From Vesta saturnalis (lineage: Eukaryota; Arthropoda; Insecta; Coleoptera; Lampyridae), in the NCBI GenBank assembly GCA_036346205.1, contig JARFJB010000967.1, positions 1,286,501-1,350,500 on the forward strand: a stretch of DNA of 64,000 nt. Reading direction: 5' to 3'. How positions within the stretch are numbered: the first letter of the stretch is position 1; the number at the start of each line of letters is the position of its first letter. The notes beneath the pieces were generated by a model. It did not search any database. It saw only the letters and a program-made list of their open reading frames with translations, and was not told where the DNA came from. Of this stretch, positions 13,475-26,402 are shown in pieces. The position numbers were made by a program, and so were the translations under genes.

Positions 13475-14550
13475 TATTCCACTGAAGAAAAAATACAGTT
13501 TATTAAGTGGTATTATTCAGGACTGCACAAGAATTAATGGTCAGGTTTGCTTTTTCCTTTGAAAGCAGGTCAATTCCATAAGAAAGTACGATTAAGCGTT
13601 CTGTTTGTATATTTGAAAGATGTGGATAATTGTAGAAAATGCAGTAGCATTGATGGTAATGATGGTGAGCACCCTGGTTGTAACTTAAACGAAGAGTGCG
13701 AACTCCAAGGCAGGGTGTAGTTTAGCAGAAACTAATTTCCCGTGCAATAGCATAAAAATTGCTGAAGGAATGAATATTGAACCAAGAACAGTTCGCAATA
13801 TCTTGAAAGGGAATAAATACCATTACTATAAGTAATGCAAACTACACAAGTAATTTTTCCAGAAGATCATCAAAAGCATATGGAGTTTTGTGAAGATATG
13901 ATGAATCTGGCTAAATAAAATGAAAGATCTATTGAGAATATTTTGTTTACCGACAAGTGTTCTTTTAACTTACATGGCCATCACAATCCGTCTGTCGCTG
14001 TTGGTTACTCTCGGAAAACAAACACATTAGTATTCCTTATTGTGTCCGATACCACAAAAAATAATGCGTGGGCAGGAATTTTAGGCAATTCCATAATTGG
14101 TCCATTTTTTATCAACGGAAACTTGAATGCGGACAAATATTTAGAACTGTTAAGAAACCAGATAGTTCCAGCTGTTCAACGCCTCAATATAAATTTTGAT
14201 GACATTTGGTAGCAAGAAGATGGCTGTCCTGCTCATACTGCAATGAGTTCAACAGTTTTTGGTAACTACGTTCCCTAACGTATTATTAGTGGAAAAGGTA
14301 CTACTAAATATCCTCCTCGCTCACCTGACATCGGACGGAACGACTTTCTTGTTTGCGGATACGTATCCCAGCAAATTTATGGCCGCAGGCATGAACCCAT
14401 TAACAATTTGGACGAACTTCGTGTCAAAATTACAGACTCTTTAAACAGAGTATCACCCAAGAAATGTTTGAAAACACCCGAACTGAATTTTATCACGATT
14501 GGTCTTTTCGAAAATCTTGTGAACCAGAGTTTTGAAAAAAGTGTATTCTG
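13475..14550 (+). pseudogene. Tc1/mariner-type (DDE_3) transposase remnant
   Basis: The N-terminal helix-turn-helix piece reads STEEKIQFIKWYYSGLHKN before a stop. A second DNA-binding piece reads KIAEGMNIEPRTVRNILKGN (about 13760-13820). The catalytic domain is best preserved at 13943-14212: LFTDKCSFNLHGHHNPSVAV (first Asp), then NADKYLELLRNQIVPAVQRL. After a stop, QEDGCPAHTAMSSTVF carries the second Asp and YPPRSPDIGRNDF the third. The C-terminal block HEPINNLDELRVKITDSLN follows. Many stops and frameshifts inactivate it. It belongs to the same broad insect group (helix-turn-helix plus DDE_3) as the remnants at 26.4-27.2, 39.7-42.6 and 51.1-52.0 kb, but is clearly a different lineage by sequence. 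Confidence 0.85.
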
Positions 14551-16726
14551 TTCATTTTTAAAAATAGTTGGTTTTTCAATAAGAAGTATAATGCTAAAGT
14601 TAAACCTTAAACTTAAGTTATACTATCAATGTAAATGTTAATGTTCTTGTTTGCAGCTCTCGTAAGTTTCTTCTTGGTTCTTCTTACGAGTAGTAATGGA
14701 ACCATGTCATAAATTCGCAATTACAATAAAGTTCGATGTTTGAGGTATCGTCCATTTAATGTTTAAGTGTAAAGTATTTACTTAATAGTTTCAAAGAACA
14801 CGCGGTTTTTCAACATCATCTTAATTGCTTCGGTTTCGTTCGAAATGTTGAAGCTAGATTAAAGGAGACTTTAGTAGTTCATATTTTATCCCTATATGCA
14901 AATATGTACAAGTGGCAACATCGGTAAGGTTATGTCTGTCTCACACTCATATAATACTTATTGAGCTTCTTTCTAGCGTATTAACGTTTTTTTCATACCT
15001 GTATGTATGCTACCGTATTTGCAAATTAAAATCGAAACAATGTAATCCATTCACATTCCAACTAACATTAATCTGTTTAGTCAGCATTCCATCATTAAGA
15101 TTATGATTTAGTAGTTCATTAAGCTTTTGCAGAAATTGAAGAGCAAATGATGTTGAAATTTATGAGTTTAACGGAAAAACTTAAAGCCTTTTCGCAAAAG
15201 AAATGTAAAAAATGAAATTTTAGCTTCAATATAGGTGATTCTTACATAAATTGCTAATCCGATTAAGATATTGGATTTTCTTTTGGTGGCATCACAATCG
15301 CCGCCATGTCGGTCAAACGCACTGCATTGATGCCTTCATTAATAGTTGTTTACATTTGAGTATGGTAAATCAAGATTCACGTTACGAGTAAGATGTGTAC
15401 GAGGTGTAGGTGAAACCGGAATTTCATGAGTAACGTAAACTGATTTAACATACAGATAATGTAAAGCATTTTACTCCATACCATTATTGGGTGGATTTAC
15501 ATTTAAAGGGAAAATTCATCATCGTTGACCATGTAGAAATTTTTCTATAAAAGAAATTTGGTAGCAAGGGAATAGGAAGTCTCGGGAGAGTCCTTAGACG
15601 AGGTAAACTTATTCTTAAAATTTGAGTGCGGTTAAATATAAGGGTTATTTTGGCCTGTCGAGAGTGTAACTTAAAGAATATGCGGTTAATGAAGATAATC
15701 TAAACCAATTTACGTGCTTAAGACTATCAGCTATTTCAAACGGATCCAGACAACCTAGAAAGTTCTAAGAGGTTTATTAATAGCACCTCATGGTATATCT
15801 AAATACCACGACAATTTATTTTTAAATACAGTATTCGACACAATAAACACTACCGAATACAACAACTTTATTAATTTTTTTAATTTACGTGTCGAAAATG
15901 AGCACAATTATGGCGTTAAAACCATTGCCTGTTCGTGCGCGGCAGAAATTTCTTAAATCTCTCACAAAACGTATGTTAATGTTGAACACTTCTTTGTGGA
16001 GACTAAAAACCTGGCCAAGAACCCGTTCTTCATTATCGTTGGTATAATTGTTCTTCGACGATCTGAAGAGCCCTTGTCATTACCCTTTTACTGGGTGCGG
16101 CTTTACTAAATTGCTCTCGATATTTTTTAAAAACTTGATCCATTGCCCCGTCCACTTGAGTATGAACGGAAATAAATGAATACTCTTTCCTCAGTTGTCA
16201 GAACCATTTTCAGAACGATTTTAACACAATCGTAATATTATTATGACAAGTAATGACAAACAACCCAAACATAGCAAACAGACCCAAGCCATTCCATATT
16301 TTGGCACTGTTTATTTTGGTGAATACCGTATATGTATTATGTTGATGTGGCTACCTATACCAAAGTGATTTCTTATCAGAGGTAGAGTCGTAAATATTAA
16401 CTTTCAGAATTTACAGTTCATACTTAGTATTAAAAGCACTTATTCATAGAGGTTACAATTTAAATTCATTTTGCTCATGTTTTAGTATCGGGTACGTGGA
16501 GATTAATTGTTGAAATAGGCCATGTTCCAAATGTTGCCTTTAGAATTACTTTATATGTTATTAACCTTAAAGGTGAACGTTCAATGCAATGTATTCTTTT
16601 ATTGCCAAGAATTTATGCGAAATGCTTATTTCGTAAGAAAAGGTTAATAATTGAGTTTGATCTAGTACAATAGCTTCTCTAAATGCTACTGTACATTCAG
16701 AAATATTGTAGAGTCAACATATATTA
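14551..16726. other. AT-rich sequence, nothing identified
   Basis: A small hairpin (CTCGTAAG with CTTACGAG, about 14658-14692) lies just past the transposase remnant. Otherwise nothing supported. Confidence 0.45.
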
Positions 16727-17155
16727 ATGCCCTTTGAATTTGAATTTTTGACCAATCGCGTGCTTGGAAACTGCTTTGATATGACCAATCAAAATAAAAT
16801 AAAGCGACTATTCACCTTGGTGCTAAATAGTGGACTATTTTTATCAGCATGCTCAATTGTCACCGACAGGACGGTATTCAACAACAAAGATTCCATCCAA
16901 AAATTTCAATTTTTAACATATAATAACTATATCTTTAATTATAAATGGAGGAATAATGTAACATTGATTCTTAGTATTTACTCATTATTTTATTGGTTCA
17001 TACAATATCCTTTCTCAGTGTTTTTTCCTTATACACATAGAAATGTTCTTGACCCCGGAAATAATCTTATTAAATATAACATGACCTCGATAAATTATCT
17101 ACTATTTTTATTGCTACTAAATTTCTCATGTATTTTACAATTTGTCTCGACATAA
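16727..17155 (+). other. Uncharacterised 142-codon open frame, coding status doubtful
   Basis: An ATG-initiated frame of 142 residues, rich in Phe, Leu, Asn and Ile, with two hydrophobic stretches near residues 80-95 and 122-138. I recognise no domain. Its 3' third lies in the left arm of the palindrome at 17072-17318, which suggests non-coding repeat DNA. In sequence this AT-rich, an open frame of this length can occur by chance. Listed only because it is among the longest non-transposon frames here. Confidence 0.15.
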
Positions 17156-17318
17156 TTTGTGCATTAATAATCAAAAATTAAAGCCCTCGAGCTAAAGCTC
17201 TCGGGCTTTAATCAGATTATTCATACCAAAATTACGTCTCGACAAATTGATTTTAAAATACACTCGAAATTTGGATGCAATAAAAATAGTCGACAATTTA
17301 TCGAGGTCTTGCTATATT
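17072..17318. repeat. Imperfect 250-bp palindrome
   Basis: Arms of about 118-120 bp centred at 17194-17195. The inner stem is TTAAAGCCC-TCGAGC against GCTCTC-GGGCTTTAA with loop TAAA. The outer arms share gacctcgataaatt, actatttttattgc and tgtatttta in inverted order. Identity is roughly 75-80 percent by eye. It resembles a foldback MITE or hairpin element. No target duplication confirmed. Confidence 0.8.
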
Positions 17319-19680
17319 ACCGTCGATAAAGACGCCTGTCAGTTATAATTATAAAGTTTTGTAGGTATTGAAATATACAACATCCATTCATATATTCTGT
17401 TGTTAATTTATCTTCCCAAAAAACACTCCAGCTTTTATTTTAAGGGTAAATTTCTTTTTAGCTCAAAATTTTTCCATCAGTGTTTTTTCTCGAAAAACTG
17501 AAATTTGGCAAAATCGTGAGACCGAAGGTCAGTTTTTCTCGTAAAAATACTGATTGGCAAAATTATATCGTTACAAAGAGAAATTTATCCGGTAAAACAA
17601 AAACTTTTGTGTCTTTACCGTTAGTAAAATTGTTTGTTACAAGCAACATATTTTTATGCTTTCGTTTTTCTAATTTATTTAACGATTTGTTTATGATTTT
17701 GGCTTATTTAAACAAATCTTAGTGTACTTGTTGGTAATTTATTTCAAATGTTACGAATTTTGTTTTTTAAATTGAGTTCGTAATCTGCTCAATAGGAAAT
17801 AATACGCTTTTCTACGATCGTTTTGGATTTCAACATCCAGCTCAAGATTGTACCGAAATATCCAATCATAGTAGTGCTTCATAACATTTCTTCATTGATT
17901 TAGAATTTTAATTCTGACCAAGTGTGAATTTTGAAGCAATACTTGATGTATTTACATCTTGTTAGACAAACGGCTCTTGTTCGGCGACTTTATTCGGCAA
18001 CCGAATTATTTTAATAAGACTCTTGGCACTAGGGTGGATTGATTGTGTAACAGACAAAACAAAAATGTTAAATTCAACCTTTCCAACTGTTTTGTTTATG
18101 AGTGGTATAATTTACATTTTAGTCTTAAGAATAATTCAATAAACTCGTTTACTTGCACCAGTAATTTAGTAATTAATTAGATTAAATGTAACACGAAACT
18201 TTGTTTTTAAAAGATAACGAGGGTGACGAATAACGCTGATATTTTATTTATGGATTCTGAGCACAGATTTTATGCGGTTCCAATCCTTTTGTCTTCGTTT
18301 TCTTAAGTACATAAGCATAATAAAGTACAGAAAGTAAAGAAAAATACAGTTAGTAATCTACCGAGCTTGATCACCGGCGCACTTAATCTCAAAATGTTGC
18401 CATCAACACAAAATCAGATTTAACTAGCTAATTAGAGGTAAGGTAACCTCTTGTTAATGGTAACACGATTTATTGCCAATAGCTCGTCGGTTGGGTCAAG
18501 GTTAATTTAAAGAGAGTGTACTTAACTGAAAAAGAACCGTGGGGATACCTCATAATACTGCAAGAAAGTGGTGAATAAGTATATTAAGTATATTAAGCAA
18601 CAATATGATGGTATAATCTTAACGTTTTAGCTCACACTAAAAGTATAAACACAGAGAGGAAAATGGTTTCGGTTACCGTAAATAACATCTTTAACCAATA
18701 AATTAAATATTAAATTTATATTCTTATCCCTACTTCGTGGAATTCCATATTTAATAGAACTAAAATGCAATAAAACTCCACAATAATAATTTATGTAATT
18801 ATTTATTTCTCTATGCACTTCAACAGAAAATATATGAGTAAAATAACAAACACATAGTTACGCTAACAAGGTAAAACTGCAAACTTGATGCAAATTATAA
18901 TTCTATATTTAAAAGATCTGTTAAAGGTTAGTCTACATGATCAACCTGTTCGTTCATCAAAAGAACTTTCCGTTTATGCTGCTAAATTGTAGTTCCTTAC
19001 ATCCAAGCACCTAATCATTCTTTAGACCACATACTAAAACATAAAATTATCACTACATAATATGCTTGTAAGGTCTGATGTTTCCAGTATATTTTCTAAA
19101 ATACTCCCTCCAGAATGTATTTTTTTTAAATAATTGTTATTTAATACTAATATTGAATTAATTACAAAAATGGAGTTAATTCAATTATTTGATATCTGTT
19201 TTAATGAAAATTACTTCACCTTAAATAATATGATTTATCTGTAAAAGATGGTTTACCTATGACAGCCCAATTTCGTCTACTTTAGCTTGTATCTTTATGG
19301 ATAACTTATAAAATCAAATTTTTAAATTAAGTGTTTCCGATAATATTGTATTTGGCTTCGTTACGTTGATCCTATTAGCATTGCTACTCCAAACGAGTCA
19401 TGTCACCATAAAACACATTAATTAGCTGCACATAAATAATTATTACATAGAGTAATGTCATTAACAGTAAACTAAACAAATTTCAATAATGAAATATCAA
19501 TTATGAAACAAATAACATCATCAAATGGTTACATTTCAAATATAATGGGCACGTTAGTTAAAAATCAAGAATACAAATTATCAAAAATATTTACCCAGTT
19601 AACATAGAACCGAAAGAAAATAAACACATATCAATTTCGTATTTTAAGAAATATCAGAAAAAGTAAGTCAGATATTATAA
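17319..19680. other. AT-rich sequence, nothing identified
   Basis: No gene or terminal repeat recognised. A pair of similar direct segments (ctcgaaaaactgaaatttgg and ctcgtaaaaatactgattgg) sits at about 17488-17560. Confidence 0.4.
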
Positions 19681-19684
19681 AAGG

Positions 19685-20090
19685 ATAAAAGTACATAGTA
19701 ACTTTCAAAACTAATGTTCTTAGGTGTTGGTTTAATGCGAAAGACTCAACCAACGACATTTTGAAGTTGGGTATTTATAAATTAAACTGCACAGTCTGTA
19801 ATTCTGTTTATATTGGACCAACACTTAGGAACTTGGATATTAGACACAAAGAACACATTAAATCTTACAAATATAAACACAGACAAATCAAATTATGTCA
19901 AACATTTAATAGTACATTATCACCTAGTGACTCCACAAAACAAAATTAAATTTTTACATTTTTGTAATGAAAAATACAAATTACATGTTTTGAAAGTATT
20001 CAAAATTTATGCACATAAACAGAAAGTACCTATAATGAACGAACAGATTGATCCTATAGACTCACCTTTAACAGATATTTTATATGTGGA
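19685..20090 (+). pseudogene. GIY-YIG endonuclease remnant of a Penelope-like or related retroelement
   Basis: The first frame reads FKTNVLRCWFNAKDSTND, then GIYKLNCTVCNSVYIGPTLR and DIRHKEHIKSYKY, which is the GIY-YIG nuclease core with its conserved Arg and Glu-His block. A frameshift near 19880 moves into SNYVKHLIVHYHLVTPQNKI, then FCNEKYKLHVLKVFKIYAHK and VPIMNEQIDPIDSPL, the usual C-terminal end of such retroelement proteins. No reverse transcriptase is preserved upstream, so this is a 5'-truncated 3' end. It differs clearly from the copy at 4.5-5.5 kb. Confidence 0.75.
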
Positions 20091-20621
20091 ATTATTATTT
20101 TCATCAAGTTTACTGTTTTACCTTAATGATTTGTTACCATAACATCTTGTTTGTTATTTTACTTATATATTTTCTCTTGATCATGTTGTATTCAAACGCG
20201 TGGTAAACAATTATATAAAAGAAATTGTGGTACTTTAAGCATTATTATATAAAACATTTCAAAGTGAAAACAAGGTATAGATAAACAAACCGGTATACGA
20301 TAATTATTACGAAAGCTAAGTCTCGATCGCAATTATAATTATGTGTCAAGAAAAGTAAAATAACAGTAACTGTTGAGTACAACACCAACAGGATGGCTAG
20401 CTGATTTCTATTGATGAGTTAATTCCGACACAGTTATAAAGCATTACTGCTTCTCGCAAGTAACTGATTGTTTAAATATCTTGCTTTTGTCTTCCAAGCC
20501 GAACCTAATTATATATAGCTTATTATGAATCAATAAGAACCAAAATTATATTCGAAGTTTGTTCAAATACAAAAGGCGACTTTTTATCTTTCTCCAAAAA
20601 TATTTATTTATGCATCAATAA

Positions 20622-21637
20622 TTATTTTGTCCCCTTCAAATGAATCCCCCACAGATATAATGCAGTTGTGCTAGCGCTTTTTCCAATCCTCAAAACATTT
20701 CTGATATGTGCTTTTGGTATGGCCTTGACCTCTTCCAGCGATGACGCCTTTATCTCCTAAATCGTGGCAAAACGTCGTCCTTTCATGGGTCTTTTCAGTT
20801 TTGGAAGGAAAAAGTCGCAGGGAGCCAAATCCAGTGAATATGGTGGCTGAGGCATGATTACGGTGTTCTTTTTGGCCAAAAAATAGCGAGCAAGCAATGA
20901 CATGGGAGCATTATCGAGGTGCAATATCCATGACTGGTTACTATACAATTCCAGGAATTTTTTTCGTATTACTTCACGTAAACGGCACAAAACTTCAAGG
21001 TAATATTTGCTTATTGACCGTATGCCCTTCTGGCAAGAAATCACAATGCACCTCGTCATTGTAATCGAAGAAAACTGTAAAGAAGACAAACACATCTTAC
21101 CGAACTTTACGTGACTTTTTCGGTCTTGGCGCTTCTCGCCCGCTGCCATTGGGATGGTTTGGTTTTGGTTTTGACGTCATAACCGTAATCTATGTTTTGT
21201 AACCAGTTATGACCCTTTCGAGCATTCAACAGTTTCTGAGCGATGCTCATGTGACGGTTTTTTTGGTCAAAATTGAGTGATTTCGGAAAAAACTTCGCTG
21301 CCACACGTTTCATGCCCAAAACATCCAAAAAAATTGCATGGCATAAGCTAACCGATATGCTGACATACTCAGAAATTTCCCTAATAGTGATTCGACGATC
21401 CCCACAACACTTTTCTCTACTCGTTCAACGTCTTCATAGGTTGTTGACGCGCTGGGGCGCCCAGGGCGGGCATCGTCATTAACATCTTCTCAGCCTTCTG
21501 TAAAGAGCTTGTACCACTTGTAATAATTTCTTAGTGCTCAAAGTAGACCCGCAAAATGATACAGTCAACACTTCAAGTACGTTGGAACACTTAATTTTAT
21601 TTTTCACACAGAATTCAGTACAGATGCTTTGATCCAT
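20622..21637 (-). pseudogene. mariner transposase (SETMAR-like lineage), inactive
   Basis: Minus-strand mariner transposase of near full length (about 340 codons) with frameshifts. The start is ATG 21637: MDQSICTEFCVKNKIKCSNV, the N-terminal helix-turn-helix. Then come VLGMKRVAAKFFPKSLNFDQ and RHMSIAQKLLN, the linker, and VFFDYND. The catalytic part reads KYYLEVLCRLREVIRKK, then SWILHLDNAPMSLLARYFLA (Asp) and PPYSLDLAPCDFFLPKLKRP (mariner YSPDLAP motif with Pro to Leu). The tail ends KGTK at a stop at 20622. It shows the mariner D34D layout, with at least four frameshifts or stops. I could not define clean TIRs; the element probably spans about 20560-21790. Confidence 0.9.
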
Positions 21638-21851
21638 TTTATCGATAGCAAAAAATCGCCAAGCACACCAAAACACGTTTAACATTTACATCAGTCCAGA
21701 ACAAATTAAAAATATTAACATATGGTGGGGACATATGTACCAACATAGCACAAAACTTCAAAACTCGAATGTACATGCCCGCGAAATTTTAAGTCACCTC
21801 TTTCACCTTCCAACTTACATATTCATGTGTAGGTTTAGGCTTTAGCTGGAT

Positions 21852-22783
21852 AGTGCGTGCGTGGTGTCGTGCGTGCGTGTGCGTGTGCGTGCTGCGTGTG
21901 CGTGTGCGTGTGCGTGTGCGTGTGCGTGTGCGTGTGCGTGTGCGTGTGCGTGGTGCGTGTGTGCGTGTGCGTGTGCGTGTGTGTGCGTGTGCGTGTGCGT
22001 GTCGTGCGTGTGCGTGTGTGTGCGTGTGTGTCGTGTGCGTGTGCGTGTGCGTGTCGTGTGCGTGTGTGTGTGGTGTGGCGTGTGCTGTGTCGTGTGCGTG
22101 TGGCGGCGTGTGCGTGTGCGTGTGTGTGCGTGTGCGTGTGTCGTGTGCGTGTGCGTGTGCGTGTGCGTGTGCGTGTGCGTGTGCGTGTGCGTGGCGTGTG
22201 CGTGTCGTGTGCGTGTGCGTGTGCGTGTGCGTGTCGTGTGGTGTACGTGTGCGTGTGTGTGTGTGTGGTGTGTGTGTTTGGGCGTGTGCGTGTGTCTGGG
22301 CGTGTGAGCGAGCGTGTGCGTGTGCGTGTGCGTGTGCGTGTGCGTGTGCGTGGCGTGCTGCGTGTGCGTGTGCGTGTGCGTGCGTGTGCGTGTGCGTGTG
22401 CGTGTCGTGTGCGTGCGTGTGCGTGTGCGCGCGCGTGCGCGTGTGCGTGTGCGTGTGCGTGTACGTGTGCGTGTGTTTGTGTGGGTGAGTGTGTCGGAGG
22501 GTATGTAGGTAGTGGGTGAGTCGGTCGGTCGGTTGGTCAGTCGGCGCATGCTTGCGTAAGTGAGTGTATGCGTGCGTGCGTGTGCGTATGTGTGCGTGTG
22601 TGTGCGTATGTGTGTGTGTGTGTGTTCGTATGTGTACGCGTGTACGCGTGTGCGTGCGTGCGTGGGTGTGGGTTTACGGATGTGTGTGTGCATGTATGCG
22701 TGTATGCGGATGTGCGTGTGTGGGTGTGCGGGTGTGAGTGTGTGCTGGGGTGCGGATGTGCGGGTGCGCGGGTGTGTGTGCGT
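21852..22783. repeat. TGTGCG-type minisatellite
   Basis: About 930 bp of GTGCGT/GTGTGC hexamers with interruptions (GTCGTG, TGGCGT), grading into GTGTGT and CGTGCG. It is CpG-dense compared with the AT-rich flanks. Open frames up to 315 codons on either strand (RTRTRT, VRVRVR, HTHTHT) are artefacts. Confidence 0.97.
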
Positions 22784-25700
22784 AGCCATCGAGGTAAAAA
22801 CGCTCCAAAGTTTATCAATTGTTTATTTTGATCGAAACGTGATGTTTAAAGAAAGACGCGTAAATGCATTATTTTAATAGAGTGGGTATATTTTGTTATG
22901 AATTTATTGATATAGTTTCAGTTGGTTATAAATTGTATTAAATTGTTTTATTTTTCTTTTTCCAGTTATAATTATAAGATATAACGTAGTGATAAAGTAG
23001 AGGGATGGAATAACGATCGATTGGATTAGCTGAAGCACGATATTACATTACGAACTCGTGCAAATATATAATCCTTTCTGGTGCAGCGCAACATCTGCAG
23101 ATCTCTGGGCCCTTTTGTAATTATGATAACGAGGTTAGCGAGATATTTGAGTGTTTAGACCAGCTTGGAAAGTGCGTATTTAGGTATTTAAACCCCGACT
23201 GTGTTAGTTTCAAATACTTTGGCGCCCTTTCCCGTGTATGTCAACTCCTATCGTGATTTATGTATGACAAGCTATCTTAGTGTACAAAAAATTAGGTAAG
23301 TAATACACCCACTCATAACCACTGCGCACAGGCAACCATTATTTTGTATATTCCCTGTTCTACTGCCATTCTTTACCGTAACAGATAAAATGGCAACCCA
23401 GGTTAGGCGCCAAATTACCTTTTACGGACCAAACACTCAGACCACCAGCCTGTAAAGGCAATGTGCGGACACTGCTTAGCTGTGTGGTATGGGCGGGGTT
23501 CTTACTTAATGCTGCAAATAGGCACTCGTCACAACTCCATAACGTCAAAATCGAGAAAAATATCACAAAGGCGCCACCTGTTAGATTCATTTATAGCGAG
23601 AAAACGTCATGAACTAGATCTTAATAATGGCTTACCAGGAGACCATAAGGTCTGCACAAACTTCAATGAAAGACTAAGCTGTATATAAAAGGCGAAAAAT
23701 TGTGATAATAAAACTAAAACTCCTCAGACATTTCGATAAACTTCAACGTCAAAATTACTAGCTCAAATAACCCAAAAAACTGATAGGTATGGTAATTAAT
23801 TATTCGATTTACAATAAGAATACGACACAACAACAAAACTAAACGCGACTGAAAATTTATCCTATACTTTAATAAACGTCAATATCGGTATGTTACACCT
23901 AAATGCGAAGATTACACAGCCACGCCACAACAAGTAAACAAATTTGCTTTCCTGTTTGGTAAATTCAGGCACTACGGTGTCTACAATCGGTAAGTTGATT
24001 CCTATAAAAACTTCAAAATATGTGCGACTACTCGAAAAACTATCCCTGGCGGGCATATAAGCCAGCTACTTGGTCAACAACCTATCCACTTCATAATTAC
24101 GTTACGTTATTTCTATTAAAATTTATCTTCAAATGCAATTATATCAACCAGATCAAAATGACTAATTATCTCTCATATTCTTACGTTAAGACGAATTAAA
24201 TAATAAAGCAACTAAAAGTTTGTCATCTTAAAGAATCGCAAGCTCAGTTTCCCAAATTTATCTACCTTAAATTTTTAAATAAATAACACCTAAAATAAGT
24301 CGGAGCAATAATGATAATTTCATTGAATACATAAATTTGACAATCGGTAATATCTAATAAACACCAAATGACGTACGAATGAATACGCTTTATATATACT
24401 GAATTGATACCTAGGCGCTACTTAAATAATCTAAACAGAAGGTATATTCATCCGTCTGACTAATACAAATAAACACGTCGTTAAAATCACAAAAGTAAAT
24501 TCAGGAACAATAGTTACCTCGCAATGCACAGAAGGGTCAATTGGAACTTCCCTTTCTTTCTCACAACGATATATCGGCAACCGCTCCTCTCGGTATGTGA
24601 TTGATTGAAATCAATAGCTTCCTAATTCTTAAATTAATATTTTCACAAAATTTAGCAGATCGAACTTGGCTTTCATAAAAAACAGTCTACGTTAAAGCGT
24701 TCTTGGTCTCTGAGTACACATTTATCAGAACGAAACCATATTTACACGAAACTTATTAAGAATTGTATGAAAATGTAAACTTTCACCATTAACACTCATA
24801 ATAAAATACTTATCTTTTAAAAAGATAAGTATTTTATTATTAAGCATTATTTTTGCAGCGAGTCTTTCCATCTGTCGGGCGTCTGCTGTGTACGCGGAAC
24901 TATCATTCCACTAGGAACTGGTTGCAATTAATCCGCATAAACAGATTACGATAAAACAGTTCCACAGAATAAAGGTTCAGCACTTAATAAAAAATACTAG
25001 GACAAAATTCCATGATCCGAAAAATGACACTATTGACAAACGAAACGATATAATATGCTCGGGAAGTGTGAAACTTTAACATTATCCCAACCCGTGGTAA
25101 TGGTAAAACTTCATGCGGTAATGTTCGGTACACCCTTGGTAATGGTATATAACTAGTTTCATCTTATAGAGCTACGATAACGAAGCTCGTACCATAATCA
25201 ACCTTAAAATAACGTATCTAAAAGCCATACTCTTTGTTTAAAATAAATTTATGGAAATTACCCGTCTGACTGACGCCCAAACTGCAAGTATGCTCCATAA
25301 AAAGTAATAACTTTATACTTAATTATCGATATAGATATTCAAAATAGCAAGGACTAACGATAATGTTTCTACAAAAACTAATCTAAATCTCTTCCACTAA
25401 AGTAAGAATCTCACGTACGTAATGAATCGTAATTTTACAAAGTACTTTAATTTATTAAAAGCAACGCAACCGAGAAAAAAGAATGTAACTGACCCTCACA
25501 GGATTGGAGTTCTAAATTTTAACTTGCAAATTAAAAAACCAGACATTCTCAAACAACAAAAGAAATAATTACCTTCAAGCTTCCAGAAATTTACACTTTG
25601 AAGAGTTCAATTTTTTTTTCAACTATGCTACCTTTCTGAAGACCTAAAGACCTAAAGTTCGAAAAGAATAAAGATAGTTCGTAAGATTTTGAACACACTA

Positions 25701-25800
25701 CCTGTCACTAGAATTTTCACCTACTAAAGGAAATCGACCGTTAGTAAGCGATCTACAGTTTTACTTCCTATCCGAGAAGAAAGGGTGCTTTGGTTTATCT
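22784..25800. other. Long stretch without a recognisable gene
   Basis: Contains a less AT-rich patch at about 23370-23600 with opposed short frames, and a near-perfect hairpin at 24798-24840. I recognise no coding pattern, RNA or terminal repeat elsewhere. Confidence 0.4.
24798..24840. repeat. Near-perfect AT-rich hairpin
   Basis: Arms of about 21 nt (ATAATAAAATACTTATCTTT and its complement) meet at a short A run. The same AAGATAAGTATTTTA core recurs at about 60890, hinting at a small repeat family. Confidence 0.85.
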
Positions 25801-25820
25801 CCGTTTTTTAGAAAAACGGC

Positions 25821-25892
25821 TACCTCGGCCAGGTTTAAACCCGCGTCGCTCGGGTGAAAGGCAAGCACTCTAACCATTCCACCACCGGGGCA
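25821..25892 (-). repeat. tRNA-like sequence (Glu(TTC)-like arm)
   Basis: On the minus strand: A-box-like TGGTGGAATGGTTAGAG, an anticodon region GCCTTTCACC resembling tRNA-Glu(TTC), and B-box-like GGGTTTAAACC. The acceptor pairs five to six of seven. The anticodon stem needs a 9-nt loop. TTTTT follows within a hairpin (25801-25819). Either a tRNA-Glu pseudogene or a SINE head. Confidence 0.5.
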
Positions 25893-26402
25893 GCTAAATG
25901 GAATTTAGGGTATAATGATTTTTATTTTGGATTACCAATCAAACTCTAGATTAAATAAAATAGTAACGTCTGAATTCATTGTGGAACCTTTTTCCACATA
26001 AAGCTAAATTAACAAAGAAAAAATACAATTTTTAAATGAACTCAAAAAATGGTGTACACATGCACAGTCATACCTCACGTACACCACCTTGTTTAAAGAT
26101 TTCGGTTATAATATACCGAGCTCTAAAATGAGTTCGTAGTTAAAAAACTGATAGCGTTTTAACTTGATTAATTAATTCGATTGGTTCATTTTTGACGCTT
26201 TAATAACGTATGTCAATCGATTGATAATAATAGTGTAATTAATATGAACACTTAAATCAGTCTTTTGTTATCACAAATACTAACCCTTTAAGTGATAGAG
26301 GTTACTATAGCTACCACTAGCTAATAAAGGCGAAATTCCTGTTTGCCATAAGCGATTTTGATCGCAGGCATATGTTTCGATGAATTAAGTTCTACTGATA
26401 TA

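Noticed and set aside
16727..17155. 142-codon frame considered as a membrane-protein gene
   Set aside because: AT-rich composition, no recognisable domain, and overlap with a palindrome arm. Kept only as a low-confidence open frame.
21842..22877. Overlapping frames of 100-315 codons on both strands
   Set aside because: Translation of the TGTGCG minisatellite; stop-free by composition.
23360..23600. Less AT-rich patch with opposed 75-codon frames
   Set aside because: No motif recognised in either frame; more likely an unidentified repeat than a gene.
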